Shown in pieces: positions 42,944 to 53,559 of a stretch of DNA of 55,279 nucleotides. The stretch is from positions 1-55,279 of the forward strand of contig NZ_JARGPK010000025.1 in the NCBI RefSeq assembly GCF_029212575.1. The letters are read 5' to 3'. The DNA is from Antarcticimicrobium sp. (GTDB lineage Bacteria; Pseudomonadota; Alphaproteobacteria; Rhodobacterales; Rhodobacteraceae). The notes beneath the pieces were generated by a model, which saw nothing but the letters and a program-made list of their open reading frames with translations, was not told where the DNA came from and made no database searches. How positions within the stretch are numbered: position 1 is the stretch's first letter; each line of letters begins with the position of its first letter. The position numbers and the translations under genes are program-made.

Positions 42944-43792
42944 ATGACAAAGACGATATGGACCTATTACCGCGGCGCCTGGCATCAGGGCGATACCCGC
43001 ATCCTCGGGGCGGACTCGCACGCGACCTGGCTCGGCAGCCTGGTGTTCGACGGCGCGCGCCTGTTCGATGGCGTGGCCCCTGATCTCGACCGCCACTGCG
43101 CGCGCATCAATGACAGTGCCCGCGCGCTCGGCCTCGCCCCGACCCTGTCGGCCAAAGAGATCGAGGCGCTGACATTCGAAGGGCTGAAGAATTTCGCCCC
43201 CGGCACCGATGTCTATATCCGGCCGATGTACTGGGCCGAGGAAAGCGACGCCGGTATTCTGCCGCCGAAGCCCGACAGCACCGATTTTGCCCTGTGCCTC
43301 GAGGAAATGCCGATGGTGGAACCGACCGGGTTCACCATCACCACCACCCGTTTCCGGCGGCCGACGATGGAGGTGATGCCGGTCAACGCCAAGGCCGCCT
43401 GCCTCTATGCCAACAACGCCCGCATGGTGCGCGAGGCGCAGGCCAAGGGCTATCAGAATGCGCTGTGCTGCGATGCAAACGGCAATGTCGCGGAACTGGC
43501 CACATCCAACGTGTTCATGACCCGCGGCGAAGAGGTGTTCACGCCGTTGCCCAACGGCACGTTCCTGAACGGGATCACCCGCCAACGGGTGATCGCGCTG
43601 CTGCGCGGCGCCGGCGTGGCGGTTCACGAGGTGACGCTGAGCATCGATGATTTCCGCGAGGCGGACGAGATTTTCTCGACCGGGAACATCTCGAAAGTGG
43701 TGCCGGTGATCGGGTTCGATGGCCGCGACCTGCCGTTCGGGCCGGTGGCGCGCAGGGCGCGGCAGCTCTACTGGGACTGGGCGAAAGCCTGA
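42944..43792 (+). CDS. Class IV aminotransferase (branched-chain/D-amino-acid type)
   Basis: This 282-residue fold-type IV PLP enzyme has the PLP Lys in PVNAKAACLYANNARM (about residue 150) and the signature NVAELATSNVFMTRGEEVFT followed by GTFLNGITRQRVI. It could transaminate branched-chain or D-amino acids or, in catabolic loci, (R)-amines. Placement after the transporter suggests it handles an amino group of the imported compound. Exact specificity cannot be read from motifs. Confidence 0.82.
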   Translation: MTKTIWTYYRGAWHQGDTRILGADSHATWLGSLVFDGARLFDGVAPDLDRHCARINDSARALGLAPTLSAKEIEALTFEGLKNFAPGTDVYIRPMYWAEESDAGILPPKPDSTDFALCLEEMPMVEPTGFTITTTRFRRPTMEVMPVNAKAACLYANNARMVREAQAKGYQNALCCDANGNVAELATSNVFMTRGEEVFTPLPNGTFLNGITRQRVIALLRGAGVAVHEVTLSIDDFREADEIFSTGNISKVVPVIGFDGRDLPFGPVARRARQLYWDWAKA

Positions 43793-43808
43793 AACATAGG
43801 AGGAAGAC

Positions 43809-44219
43809 ATGGCGACAGTAAAATTGTTGAGCGATGCCGAGGCCGAGGCGATTCCTGCGGTGAAAGCCGTGTTCGACGACATCCGCGCAACGCGCAAGAC
43901 CGACTTCATCAATAATTTCTGGCGCGGGCTGGCGAATGATCCGGTCGCGTTGGCGCGCACCTGGGAAACCCTGAAGGCCACAATGACCGGCGATACCGCC
44001 CTGACCCCGGCCTTCCAGGAAATGATCTATATCGCCGTCTCGACGGCGAACGGCTGCACCTACTGCGTGCATTCCCACACCGCTGCGGCCAAGGCCAAGG
44101 GCATGACACCCGAGCAGCACGCCGAACTTCTCACGATCATCGGGCTGGCGGCACAGACCAATCACCTGGTCACGGCCATGCAACTGCCGGTCGATGACGC
44201 TTTCCTGGTCGAGAGCTGA
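43809..44219 (+). CDS. Carboxymuconolactone decarboxylase/AhpD-family protein
   Basis: This 136-residue all-helical protein carries the AhpD-like redox motif CTYCVHSH with the relay Glu upstream (FQEMIYIAV). Such proteins are thiol peroxidases or reductases; true decarboxylases of the family lack the Cys pair, so a redox role is more likely. It overlaps the next gene by one base. Confidence 0.85.
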   Translation: MATVKLLSDAEAEAIPAVKAVFDDIRATRKTDFINNFWRGLANDPVALARTWETLKATMTGDTALTPAFQEMIYIAVSTANGCTYCVHSHTAAAKAKGMTPEQHAELLTIIGLAAQTNHLVTAMQLPVDDAFLVES

Positions 44220-45199
44220 TGACAATGTCTAAAGGTTGGATCGCCCACGGCCCCGGCGGCCCCGAGGTGATGGAATGGGTGGATCTCCCGGTCGCTGCAC
44301 CGGGTCCCGGCGAGGTCTTGCTGGAACAGACGGCCGTCGGGGTGAACTTCATCGACGTCTATTTCCGCAGCGGTCTATATCCGTGGCCGGAAAAGACGAT
44401 GATCCCGGGCGCCGAAGCATCCGGCGTGGTGCAGGCCGTGGGTGCCGGGGTGCGCGATCTCGCCCCCGGCGACAAGGTTGCCTATGTCCTGCCGCACGGG
44501 GCGTATCGGATGCACCGGGTGGTGGCAGCCGATCGTCTGGTGCGCCTGCCCGACGGGATTGATCCGGTCTTGATCGCGGGCGCAATGCTCAAGGGGCTGA
44601 CCGCGCAATACCTGGTCACCGGCTCGTACAAGGTGCAGGCGGGCGATACCGTGCTGGTTCATGCCGCCGCCGGCGGCGTCGGGCTGATCCTCGGGCAATG
44701 GCTGCACACGCTCGGGGCGCGGGCGATCGGAACGGCAGGCACGCCAGAGAAGGTGGCGCTCGCCCTGGCGCATGGCTACGACCATGTCATCAACTACCGC
44801 ACCGAAGACTTCGCCGCCGTGGTGGCCGAACTGACCGATGGCAAGGGCTGTGCCGCGGTCTATGACAGCGTCGGCGCCGACACCTGGCGCGGGTCGCTCA
44901 AATGCCTGCAACGGCGCGGCATGTTCGTGAATTTCGGCCAGTCCTCGGGGATGATCACCGGGTTCGCCCTGTCGGATCTTGCCGCCGGCGGCTCGCTGTC
45001 CGCCAACCGGCCGGTGCTGTTCGACTACATCGTGGAGCGCGACGAACTGCTGGCGCGTTCGAATGACCTGTTTACCCGGATCCTGGATGGCACGATCCGG
45101 CTCGACGCGGCGACCCGGCGCCCGCTTTCCGAAGCCGGCGCCGCGCATACCGCACTGGAAACGCGCCAGACCAGCGGATCGACCATCCTAATCGTCTGA
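44219..45199 (+). CDS. Zinc-independent quinone oxidoreductase (zeta-crystallin/QOR type)
   Basis: This 326-residue medium-chain dehydrogenase has an N-terminal GroES-like domain (VGVNFIDVYFRSGLYPWP) and a Rossmann domain with the NADPH motif VHAAAGGVGLILGQWL (about residues 143-158). Zinc ligands of alcohol dehydrogenases are missing, as in QOR. It reduces quinones or enones using NADPH. The start overlaps the AhpD-like gene stop. Confidence 0.9.
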   Translation: MTMSKGWIAHGPGGPEVMEWVDLPVAAPGPGEVLLEQTAVGVNFIDVYFRSGLYPWPEKTMIPGAEASGVVQAVGAGVRDLAPGDKVAYVLPHGAYRMHRVVAADRLVRLPDGIDPVLIAGAMLKGLTAQYLVTGSYKVQAGDTVLVHAAAGGVGLILGQWLHTLGARAIGTAGTPEKVALALAHGYDHVINYRTEDFAAVVAELTDGKGCAAVYDSVGADTWRGSLKCLQRRGMFVNFGQSSGMITGFALSDLAAGGSLSANRPVLFDYIVERDELLARSNDLFTRILDGTIRLDAATRRPLSEAGAAHTALETRQTSGSTILIV

Positions 45200-45221
45200 G
45201 GCACCACCCCGGGCGGCGCGT

Positions 45222-45875
45222 CTATCCGCGGGGCCGCGCCAGTTCCCCGACCAGGTCGTCGGTGGACACTTGGCGGCAATATCCCTGTATCGTGCGCAGC
45301 GAATGGGCCTGCCGGTCGGCGCTGTAGGTCAGGCAGGCATCGGTCACCTGGGTCACCAGATACCCCAGGTCGCAGGCATCGCGGATCGCGCTTTCAACGC
45401 ACTGATCCGTGACCAGCCCGCTGACGATCAACTGCCGAACACCGAGGTTGCGCAGAACATAGTCGATATGGGTCGAGATAAACACCGAAGACGATGATTT
45501 CGGCAGCACGATCTCGTCGCCCTGCGGCGCGATCTGATCGATCACCTTGCCGTCCCACGATCCTTTCGGCACATGGAAACCGGTGATCTTGTAGTCCAGC
45601 GACCGGTCACGCCCGTCCAGCGTGAGGCTTTCGATGGTGGTATACATCACCTCGACCCCGGCGGTGCGGCAGGCGCCCTGCAGGCGCTGCATGTTCGGGA
45701 TGACGCGCCCCTCCAGCTCGCTGAAAAACCATCCGTATGTCTCCTCGAACTCTTGCTCTGGCAGGCCCGCGAATTCCGCTCCTTCGCGGTGCGCGCTGAA
45801 GTTCTGCACATCGATGAACAGCAGCGCCGCCTGGCCGGGTATCACCGGCAGGTCTCGGGTCAGGGTCTCGGTCAT
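45222..45875 (-). CDS. Isochorismatase-family cysteine hydrolase
   Basis: This 217-residue protein has the family triad: Asp in LLFIDVQNFS, Lys in VLPKSSSSVF, and Cys in VSGLVTDQCVESAIRDA. Members include RutB, biuret hydrolase and N-carbamoylsarcosine amidase, which cleave amide C-N bonds. It overlaps the N-formylglutamate amidohydrolase-like gene by four bases, so the two likely act in one pathway of amide breakdown. Confidence 0.85.
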   Translation of the reverse strand: MTETLTRDLPVIPGQAALLFIDVQNFSAHREGAEFAGLPEQEFEETYGWFFSELEGRVIPNMQRLQGACRTAGVEVMYTTIESLTLDGRDRSLDYKITGFHVPKGSWDGKVIDQIAPQGDEIVLPKSSSSVFISTHIDYVLRNLGVRQLIVSGLVTDQCVESAIRDACDLGYLVTQVTDACLTYSADRQAHSLRTIQGYCRQVSTDDLVGELARPRG

Positions 45876-46639
45876 GGGGCGTCCTCGTACAGCAGGTGGC
45901 GGATTGCGCCACTCAGAATTTCGGACCAGCGTTGTTGGCCGGCGGGCGTCGAAATATGATCGTTTCGAATCTCGATGAGGCTGTGCGGAATACCGCGCGC
46001 CTCGCCATGGCGCGGCACGAACCAGTCGGACATATCGTCAACCTGGTAGGGTTGGTTCATGCCGACGTTGAGTTCCGGGTGCCGGCGCTGGAAATGCGCC
46101 CGCAACCTTTCGGATGTATCGGTGTCATGGCGGTAGAGCAGGCCGATATCCCAGGGGCGCCGTACACCGTCGAACACGGGTGTGAAACTGTGGATCGACA
46201 GCGCGGCGCGAAAGCGGCCGGTGTCGAGCCGATGCCCGATCCCGGCATGGAAAGGATCAAAGATCGCCCGCACCCGTGCCTCGCGCATCTGCGCAGACAG
46301 GGCGGCATTACCGGGGATGACCACCTTGTCGCTTTGCTCGGGCATTGCGTCCGGCGCATCCGGCGGCCGGTTGCAGTCGATCACCAGGCGGCTGTAGCGC
46401 TGCAGCATGGCGGGCGCGTCCAGCGCCTCGGCCAGCAGACGGGTCACGGCCCCTGCCCCGATATCCCAGCCGATGTGACGATCGAGATCGGCGCAGGTGA
46501 TCCCGAGATTGCCCAGAGCTGCCGGCACGGTCTGGCCCGCGTGTTCACAGACCAAGAGCACAGGCGCAGAGCCCTGCGGATTCACCTCGTCCACGGGGTC
46601 GGGGTCACCCGGTCCCAGAAGATCGCCAGTTTCCTGCAC
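45872..46639 (-). CDS. N-formylglutamate amidohydrolase-family protein
   Basis: This protein of about 255 residues fits the FGase family: VLLVCEHAGQTVPAALGNLG near the start, DIGAGAVTRLLAEALDAPA, SRLVIDCNRPP, and HSFTPVFDGVRRPWDIGLLY. The family removes formyl or similar groups from amino acids using zinc. I propose GTG 46639; the frame upstream to 46738 is not family-like, and the start is uncertain. Head of a two-gene operon divergent from the glutamine-synthetase-like gene. Confidence 0.82.
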   Translation of the reverse strand: MQETGDLLGPGDPDPVDEVNPQGSAPVLLVCEHAGQTVPAALGNLGITCADLDRHIGWDIGAGAVTRLLAEALDAPAMLQRYSRLVIDCNRPPDAPDAMPEQSDKVVIPGNAALSAQMREARVRAIFDPFHAGIGHRLDTGRFRAALSIHSFTPVFDGVRRPWDIGLLYRHDTDTSERLRAHFQRRHPELNVGMNQPYQVDDMSDWFVPRHGEARGIPHSLIEIRNDHISTPAGQQRWSEILSGAIRHLLYEDAP

Positions 46640-46898
46640 ATCCGTCCCCGTCTTCGGTTCTGCAATACCCGTTCGGCCAACGCAATTCTTCGGCCGAACC
46701 GCGGGGTTGGTCAATGGCGCTGGCGCCCTGCCGCACAAGTTCCCCGACTGTGGCGCAACAGCCGCGACGGCTGAGCCGGACGGGCGCAGATGCCTCGTCC
46801 TTTCCGGACCGCAACGCTTTCATATCCGGCGGTTTTCTTTCATCATTCTCCCCGGGTCGTCCCAGGCCCTGGAGCTGGCACAGGCGAAGGATGAAACG

Positions 46899-48212
46899 AT
46901 GATCTCCAAACCACTCGTTTTCGCGGCCATTTCCGACATCGCCGGAAAGACGCGCGGCAAGGCCTTTCCGGTCTCGGATCTCGAAAAGCGGCTGCGGCGC
47001 GGGGTTGGCTGGACCCCGACGAATGTGCAGATCACCTGCTTTGACACCATTGCGCCAAGCCCGTTCGCAGCACTTGGCGATCTCCAGATCATCCCGGACC
47101 CGAAGGCCGGCGCTGAGGTTGATTTCGGCGATGGCGGCACGGTCGAACGATTCATGATCGGCGACATACAGGAGCTTGACGGCACCCCGTGGGCGTTCTG
47201 CACCCGCTCCATCCTCAAATCCGCGCTGGCCCGGTTGAACGCGGCAGGCGGTATCGCTCTGGTCAGCGCCTTCGAGCATGAGTTCCAGTTCCCCGACAGC
47301 ACTGCCGCCCCGGGCGAGGCCTATACGCTCGGCGGGTTCAGCCGACGCCGGCACTTTGGCGAGGCCCTGTTCGCGGCGCTGGAACAGGGCGGGCTGACAA
47401 CCGACACTTTCATGAAGGAATACGGCCCCGAACAGTACGAGGCCACCAATGGCCCCGCCTCAGGGCACAGATCGGCCGATCACGCGGTGATCCTGCGCGA
47501 GTTGACGCGGATGACGGCCCTGCGCTGCGGCGAAAGGGTTTCGTTCTCGCCGATCCTCGATCCGGCCAGCGTCGGCAACGGGGTTCATATCCACATGAGC
47601 TTCACCGACGCCTCCGGCGCACCCGTCACCTATGACGAAGAGGGGCCTGCGGGCATGTCGGCACTGACCGGCGCCTTCATTGCCGGCGTGCTGAAATACC
47701 TCGACGCGATCGTGGCCCTGACCGCCGCCTCCGACATCTCTTATCTGCGCCTGACCCCGCACCGCTGGAGCGCGGCCTTCAACAATCTCGGCTTCCGCGA
47801 CCGCGAAGCCTCGGTGCGCATCTGCCCGGTGCAATCCGGCGATGCCGAGACCCGGGCGCGCCAGTACAATTTCGAGTATCGCGCCGCCGATGCCTCTGCC
47901 TCGCCGTACCTGACGCTCGCGGCGATCGTGCATGCCGGGGCGCAGGGGATCGAAGACGCCCTGCCCGCCCCGCAGGCAACATCCGAAGACCTGTCGCTTG
48001 TGCCGCCGAAAGACCTCGCCCGCCGAGGCTATCTGCGGCTGCCGCAGACCTTGGATGAGGCCCTGTGCCGGTTCGAACAGAACCCGACGGTAACCGGATG
48101 GTTCCCCAAAGGCTTCGCCGAGCTCTATACCGCCCATAAACGCTGTGAAATCGCCCATCTCGACGGTATGACCGACGCGGAACGCTGTGCGGCCTATCGC
48201 GATGTCTACTGA
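46899..48212 (+). CDS. Glutamine synthetase-family protein (PuuA/gamma-glutamylamide synthetase type)
   Basis: This 437-residue protein has GS signatures: metal-binding Glu in VSAFEHEFQF, the substrate loop GNGVHIHMSF with catalytic His, and the ATP region YLRLTPHRWSAAF. The adenylylation-site segment of housekeeping GlnA is absent. Such forms ligate glutamate to amines (PuuA, GlnT, GMAS). With neighbouring amidohydrolases it hints at amine use through gamma-glutamyl intermediates. ATG 46899 is preceded by GAAGGA; the longer upstream frame overlaps the divergent gene. Confidence 0.88.
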   Translation: MISKPLVFAAISDIAGKTRGKAFPVSDLEKRLRRGVGWTPTNVQITCFDTIAPSPFAALGDLQIIPDPKAGAEVDFGDGGTVERFMIGDIQELDGTPWAFCTRSILKSALARLNAAGGIALVSAFEHEFQFPDSTAAPGEAYTLGGFSRRRHFGEALFAALEQGGLTTDTFMKEYGPEQYEATNGPASGHRSADHAVILRELTRMTALRCGERVSFSPILDPASVGNGVHIHMSFTDASGAPVTYDEEGPAGMSALTGAFIAGVLKYLDAIVALTAASDISYLRLTPHRWSAAFNNLGFRDREASVRICPVQSGDAETRARQYNFEYRAADASASPYLTLAAIVHAGAQGIEDALPAPQATSEDLSLVPPKDLARRGYLRLPQTLDEALCRFEQNPTVTGWFPKGFAELYTAHKRCEIAHLDGMTDAERCAAYRDVY

Positions 48213-48534
48213 TCCACTTGCCCGACCCGCTCTTTCCCGCCGTCCAAATGGCAGGTGGGAATTCTCAGTCCGGTCGTTCCGCCGGCGCCCGGTTTCCTTG
48301 GGTTGACCGGCGCCGATGCCCCCCCTGCGAGGGCCTGTATTGAAACCCCGCGACCACGCCGTCAGCGGTCAGCCCCTCGGGTCGCCCTTCCTGAAAGGGC
48401 AGCGGGATCTTGTGCGATCTAATCTTCAAGGACTTCGCGGTCACGACATTTGCAAGGTATTTGAGACACCGGACACCAAACGGACACGTCGAATTTCACG
48501 CGCTTCCGATTTAAACCCAAGTCATTGATCCAAT
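48213..48534. other. Intergenic stretch before tRNA-Arg
   Basis: No gene is seen in about 320 bases. The part next to the tRNA 3' end is less GC-rich than its surroundings, which fits an old integration scar, but I find no duplicate of the tRNA end in the window. Confidence 0.3.
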
Positions 48535-48611
48535 TGGCGATCCCAGAAGGACTCGAACCCTCAACCTGCTGATTAGAAGTCAGCTGCTCTATCCAGTTGA
48601 GCTATGGGACC
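48535..48611 (-). tRNA. tRNA-Arg (anticodon UCU)
   Basis: A complete 77-base cloverleaf reads from 48611 to 48535 with encoded CCA. The acceptor stem GGTCCCA pairs with TGGGATC (one G-U). The anticodon loop CTTCTAA gives UCU at 48577-48575, and the T loop is TTCGAGT. It decodes AGA/AGG, rare codons in this GC-rich genome. Confidence 0.96.
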
Positions 48612-49126
48612 GCTGGGCGTGACTTTTGCGGGCTTTGGCCGTTGGGTTCAAGCGAAACTTGGCCAAGCTCGAGGGACATGAAACTGCTGCGCGGATCGGG
48701 CGCGTAGCCTGCGAACGGTGCGCAGGGGGTGAAGCCGTGGCGCGCGTAGAGCCGCCGCGCCGGTGCAAAATCGGCGGAGCTTCCGGTTTCGAGGCTGACC
48801 CGGGACATCCCCATGTCGGCGGCAAGCGCCAGCAGGTGCCTCAGCATGGCCGCACCGGCCCCGCGCCCGCGCGCCTCGGCAGCCACATGCATGGATTTGA
48901 GCTCGCCCCCGGTGTCCGAAAGCCGTTTCAGCGCCCCCATGGCAAGCGGCAAATCCCCTTCCCACAAGACAACGAACCGTACGTCGGGCCCGGACAGGCC
49001 CGCCTCGTCCAGCGCATGCACGGCCTCGGGCGGGCTTTGTGCGCGCATTGTCGCCAGATGGCGCGCCAGCAGCCCCCGCGCGGCGGGGCTGCCCGGCCTG
49101 TCGGCGCGGATCGAGAACCCGGTCAA
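48602..49126 (-). CDS. GNAT-family N-acetyltransferase
   Basis: This protein of about 174 residues has the GNAT acetyl-CoA site ELKSMHVAAEARGRGAGAAM and the C-terminal segment LETGSSADFAPARRLYARHG. The substrate is unknown. The start is uncertain: TTG 49126 (LTGFSIRADRPG) is just after the upstream stop, while ATG 49180 would overlap that gene by 47 bases. Its stop codon falls ten bases inside the tRNA-Arg gene on the same strand. Confidence 0.82.
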   Translation of the reverse strand: MTGFSIRADRPGSPAARGLLARHLATMRAQSPPEAVHALDEAGLSGPDVRFVVLWEGDLPLAMGALKRLSDTGGELKSMHVAAEARGRGAGAAMLRHLLALAADMGMSRVSLETGSSADFAPARRLYARHGFTPCAPFAGYAPDPRSSFMSLELGQVSLEPNGQSPQKSRPAVP

Positions 49127-49133
49127 GCGGGTT

Positions 49134-49445
49134 TCAGTGGGTCCAGGGAACGCGCCGGTCGGTGGCGAAATTCTCGCCATAGCCGCGCGGGCGGATGTTG
49201 GTCCGGCGCTGGTGCGGTTCGATCACCTTGGCATCGATTCCATGCGCCTCGGCATAATCCAGCGCCGCCTGCTTGCTTTCGAACCGCAGGTGCACCTGGG
49301 CCTGGGTGTCCGACGACGAGGTCCAGCCCATCAGCGGATCGACATCGCGGGCCGAGGCCGGGGCGTATTCCAGCACCCAGTCGCGCGTCTTGGCCATCCC
49401 CGAGGTCATGGCGTTTCGGGCCGGTCGGTAAATCCGTGCGCGCAT
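49134..49445 (-). CDS. Complex I NDUFS4-type accessory subunit (ETC complex I subunit)
   Basis: This 103-residue protein matches the ETC complex I subunit family (mitochondrial NDUFS4, 18 kDa), found in alphaproteobacteria as an accessory subunit of NADH dehydrogenase. Diagnostic pieces are [32 protein letters not shown] and the C-terminal [17 protein letters not shown]. It is separate from any nuo cluster here, as is usual. Supports an alphaproteobacterial origin. Confidence 0.93.
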   Translation of the reverse strand: MRARIYRPARNAMTSGMAKTRDWVLEYAPASARDVDPLMGWTSSSDTQAQVHLRFESKQAALDYAEAHGIDAKVIEPHQRRTNIRPRGYGENFATDRRVPWTH

Positions 49446-49614
49446 GGGCTCTCTCCGTGCAGTCTGACTGACCCCTATATGCGACAGCCGCTGCCGCGCG
49501 GCAAGGCTCGTTTTCGCCCCGGGCCGCAGGCCCGTCGTGGAGCAGGCGCGAACAGACCCACGCCCGGATACGCGCGCTTTCTTTGCCCCCGGCGGGCGGG
49601 GTGCCCTTGATCTG

Positions 49615-49629
49615 GAACAAAAAGTGACC
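49615..49629 (+). promoter_or_regulatory. Degenerate LexA-like box before uvrB
   Basis: GAAC-AAAAAGT-GACC differs by one base in the second half from GAAC-N7-GAAC, the reverse form of the alphaproteobacterial SOS box. It lies 29 bases before the uvrB start. Binding may be weak or absent. Confidence 0.35.
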
Positions 49630-49658
49630 AAGATCGGGGCGAGAAAAGGATTCCCCCC

Positions 49659-51854
<2,196 letters not shown>

Positions 51855-51956
51855 TTTTTGGGTAGCGCCGGGCAAAGAGAAACGGGACAGATGAGGCGGC
51901 ATGGACTTTCGTTAAAATTGTGGTATATTTTTTTAACAAGCATGAGGTGTTGTATC

Positions 51957-52433
51957 ATGAGAAAAATTTTTCCACTTCTTTTTATTTTGTGCCTGGCAAC
52001 GGTCGCACAAGCTACTGAAATCAAGATACTAGAGCAAATCGGCGCACCATTGAGAATTTCGAGCTATAGTGCAAACTACAAATCCCCGGCTAGAGGAATC
52101 GGTGACGGGTCAATTGTTCATAGGTTTGTTGTGGAAAATATTGGGGAGCAAGATGTTGTCGCCTATGGCGTGGGCATCCAAGTATTCGATGCATTTAAGC
52201 GAAGCATGGATCTTCCGTTTGTTGGTTACGATATGTCCGGAATAAAGGTTGGAAGCACGCAAGATCCAGTATGGGAACGGCGGTCGCTTTCGGCATATCT
52301 ATTTCGCAGATATGGAACGGCAGTGGCGTATATCGATATTGCTCGTTTTGCCGATGGGACGATTTGGAAAGCTAACCAGGGAAGTATCTCCGCGCAAATT
52401 ACAGATTTGCAACTCGAAATGTCCGAGGAATAG
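51957..52433 (+). CDS. Hypothetical exported protein, AT-rich
   Basis: This 158-residue protein has a signal peptide (KIFPLLFILCLATVAQA, cut after about residue 19) and a predicted beta-rich body (RFVVENIGEQDVVAYGVGIQ; RRYGTAVAYIDIARFADGTI). I do not recognise a family. The base composition is far more AT-rich than everything around it, which suggests recent transfer. GAGGTG lies about eight bases before ATG 51957; ATG 51942 is an alternative. An AT-rich promoter-like stretch (TATATTTTTTT) precedes it. Confidence 0.7.
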   Translation: MRKIFPLLFILCLATVAQATEIKILEQIGAPLRISSYSANYKSPARGIGDGSIVHRFVVENIGEQDVVAYGVGIQVFDAFKRSMDLPFVGYDMSGIKVGSTQDPVWERRSLSAYLFRRYGTAVAYIDIARFADGTIWKANQGSISAQITDLQLEMSEE

Positions 52434-52548
52434 CCATGCGCATTCCATAGGGTGAGCAATCTGCCCTCTGACGAGAGTGGTTTGATTGGGAAATGAGGTG
52501 GGCGGTATGCCCACTGCCTTCTCCGAAGTTCCCTGCGGGCAGCAACCC

Positions 52549-52572
52549 GTAGGGCAGGCTTCAGCCCGCCAC
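52549..52572 (-). repeat. REP palindrome 1
   Basis: GTAGGGCAGGCTTCAGCCCGCC is an imperfect palindrome and the inverted form of REP 2. Together they form a BIME-like pair downstream of the RAYT gene. Confidence 0.8.
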
Positions 52573-52610
52573 CCGACCCAACCAATACCTCTTTCCCGTG
52601 CCCCCCACCG

Positions 52611-52634
52611 GGGCGGGCTGAAGCCCGCCCTACG
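52611..52634 (+). repeat. REP palindrome 2
   Basis: GGGCGGGCTGAAGCCCGCCC followed by TACG: an 8-bp or longer stem around the TGAA centre. Opposite orientation to REP 1. Confidence 0.85.
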
Positions 52635-52699
52635 TCCGCCATCCAGCCAACCAAAGCCCCATTCCGACGAAAGCCCCGCCGGGGTGGACCCGATGCCAT

Positions 52700-52723
52700 G
52701 GCGGGCTGAAGCCCGCCCTACGC
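52700..52723 (+). repeat. REP palindrome 3
   Basis: GGCGGGCTGAAGCCCGCC followed by CTACGCC, same orientation as REP 2. It ends 33 bases before the RAYT stop codon. Confidence 0.85.
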
Positions 52724-52755
52724 CCTACGCCCGACCCGCGCCCTACCCCGCCGCC

Positions 52756-53331
52756 CTACTCCCCGAATTCCCCCTCTACCTCCCCGCCAACCCATTCCGG
52801 CCCGACACGGCCGGCCCGAATATCCCGGTGGATCGAGGAGAACGGCCAATCCGCCGCCCGCGCGACGAACCCGTGTTTCACCGGGTTGCCCCAGCAATAT
52901 TCCACATGCGCCCGGTAATCCGCCTCGTCCCGGATCATGTGTTCCCAGAACCGCCGCTGCCAGACTCCGGCCTCGCGTTTGTGTCTGCGTAGACCGGGCT
53001 TCAGCCCGGCATGGCGCCCGGCCCGCACGACCGGCAACTCCTGCGGCGGGCAAACCCCCGCCCGGCACACCCCCCGCGTGAACCGCGCCTTGAGGGCGCC
53101 CCACCGGACCGAATAATCCGCGTCCCCCTCCGGCAGGGTCCAGACCGCGTGCAGGTGGCCGGGCAGGATCACCATCGCGTCGCAGACCACCGGCCTGTCG
53201 CGGATCATCGCGGCATAGGCGCCGCGCAGCAGGTCGATATGCTCGACCAGCAGGCGCGCGGACCTGTCGGCCAGATTGACCGTGAAGAAATAGCTGGCGC
53301 CGGACCGGCGCAGGCGGCGATAGGCGGACAT
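52756..53331 (-). CDS. REP-associated tyrosine transposase (RAYT)
   Basis: This 191-residue Y1-type HUH enzyme has the metal-binding HxH (HLH, 59-61, in MVILPGHLHAVW) and the C-terminal RAYT segment VWQRRFWEHMIRDEADYRAH with the probable catalytic Tyr139, followed by EYCWGNPVKHG. RAYTs recognise and mobilise REP palindromes; three lie just downstream. Residues ~107-115 (HAGLKPGLR) are encoded by a fourth REP inside the gene, lengthening a variable loop while keeping the frame. Confidence 0.9.
   Translation of the reverse strand: MSAYRRLRRSGASYFFTVNLADRSARLLVEHIDLLRGAYAAMIRDRPVVCDAMVILPGHLHAVWTLPEGDADYSVRWGALKARFTRGVCRAGVCPPQELPVVRAGRHAGLKPGLRRHKREAGVWQRRFWEHMIRDEADYRAHVEYCWGNPVKHGFVARAADWPFSSIHRDIRAGRVGPEWVGGEVEGEFGE
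52989..53013 (-). repeat. REP palindrome 4, inside the RAYT gene
   Basis: GTAGACCGGGCTTCAGCCCGGC shares the GTAG...GGGCTTCAGCCCG core with REP 1-3 and has a perfect CCGGGCT/AGCCCGG stem. It is in frame within the transposase gene. Confidence 0.8.
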
Positions 53332-53559
53332 CCGGACAGCGTGCCGGGACGGCGATTAACCGGGGGTTAATCGGAGCCTGCCCCGGAGCGCGAAGCGAGG
53401 GCCCGAGCGTACAGAACGTGCCCGAAACTCCCCGAACCGCCCGTCCCGGCCGCGCCGCGCCGCGGAAACCCGTACAAAACGCGCCCGAAACTCCCCATTT
53501 CGCCCCTGCCGCATCGCCGCATCTGGACAAGACCGCCGCCGCATCGACTAATACGGCGC

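Noticed and set aside
48213-48534. Integrative element attachment site at tRNA-Arg
   Set aside because: No integrase and no second copy of the tRNA 3' end are present in the window.
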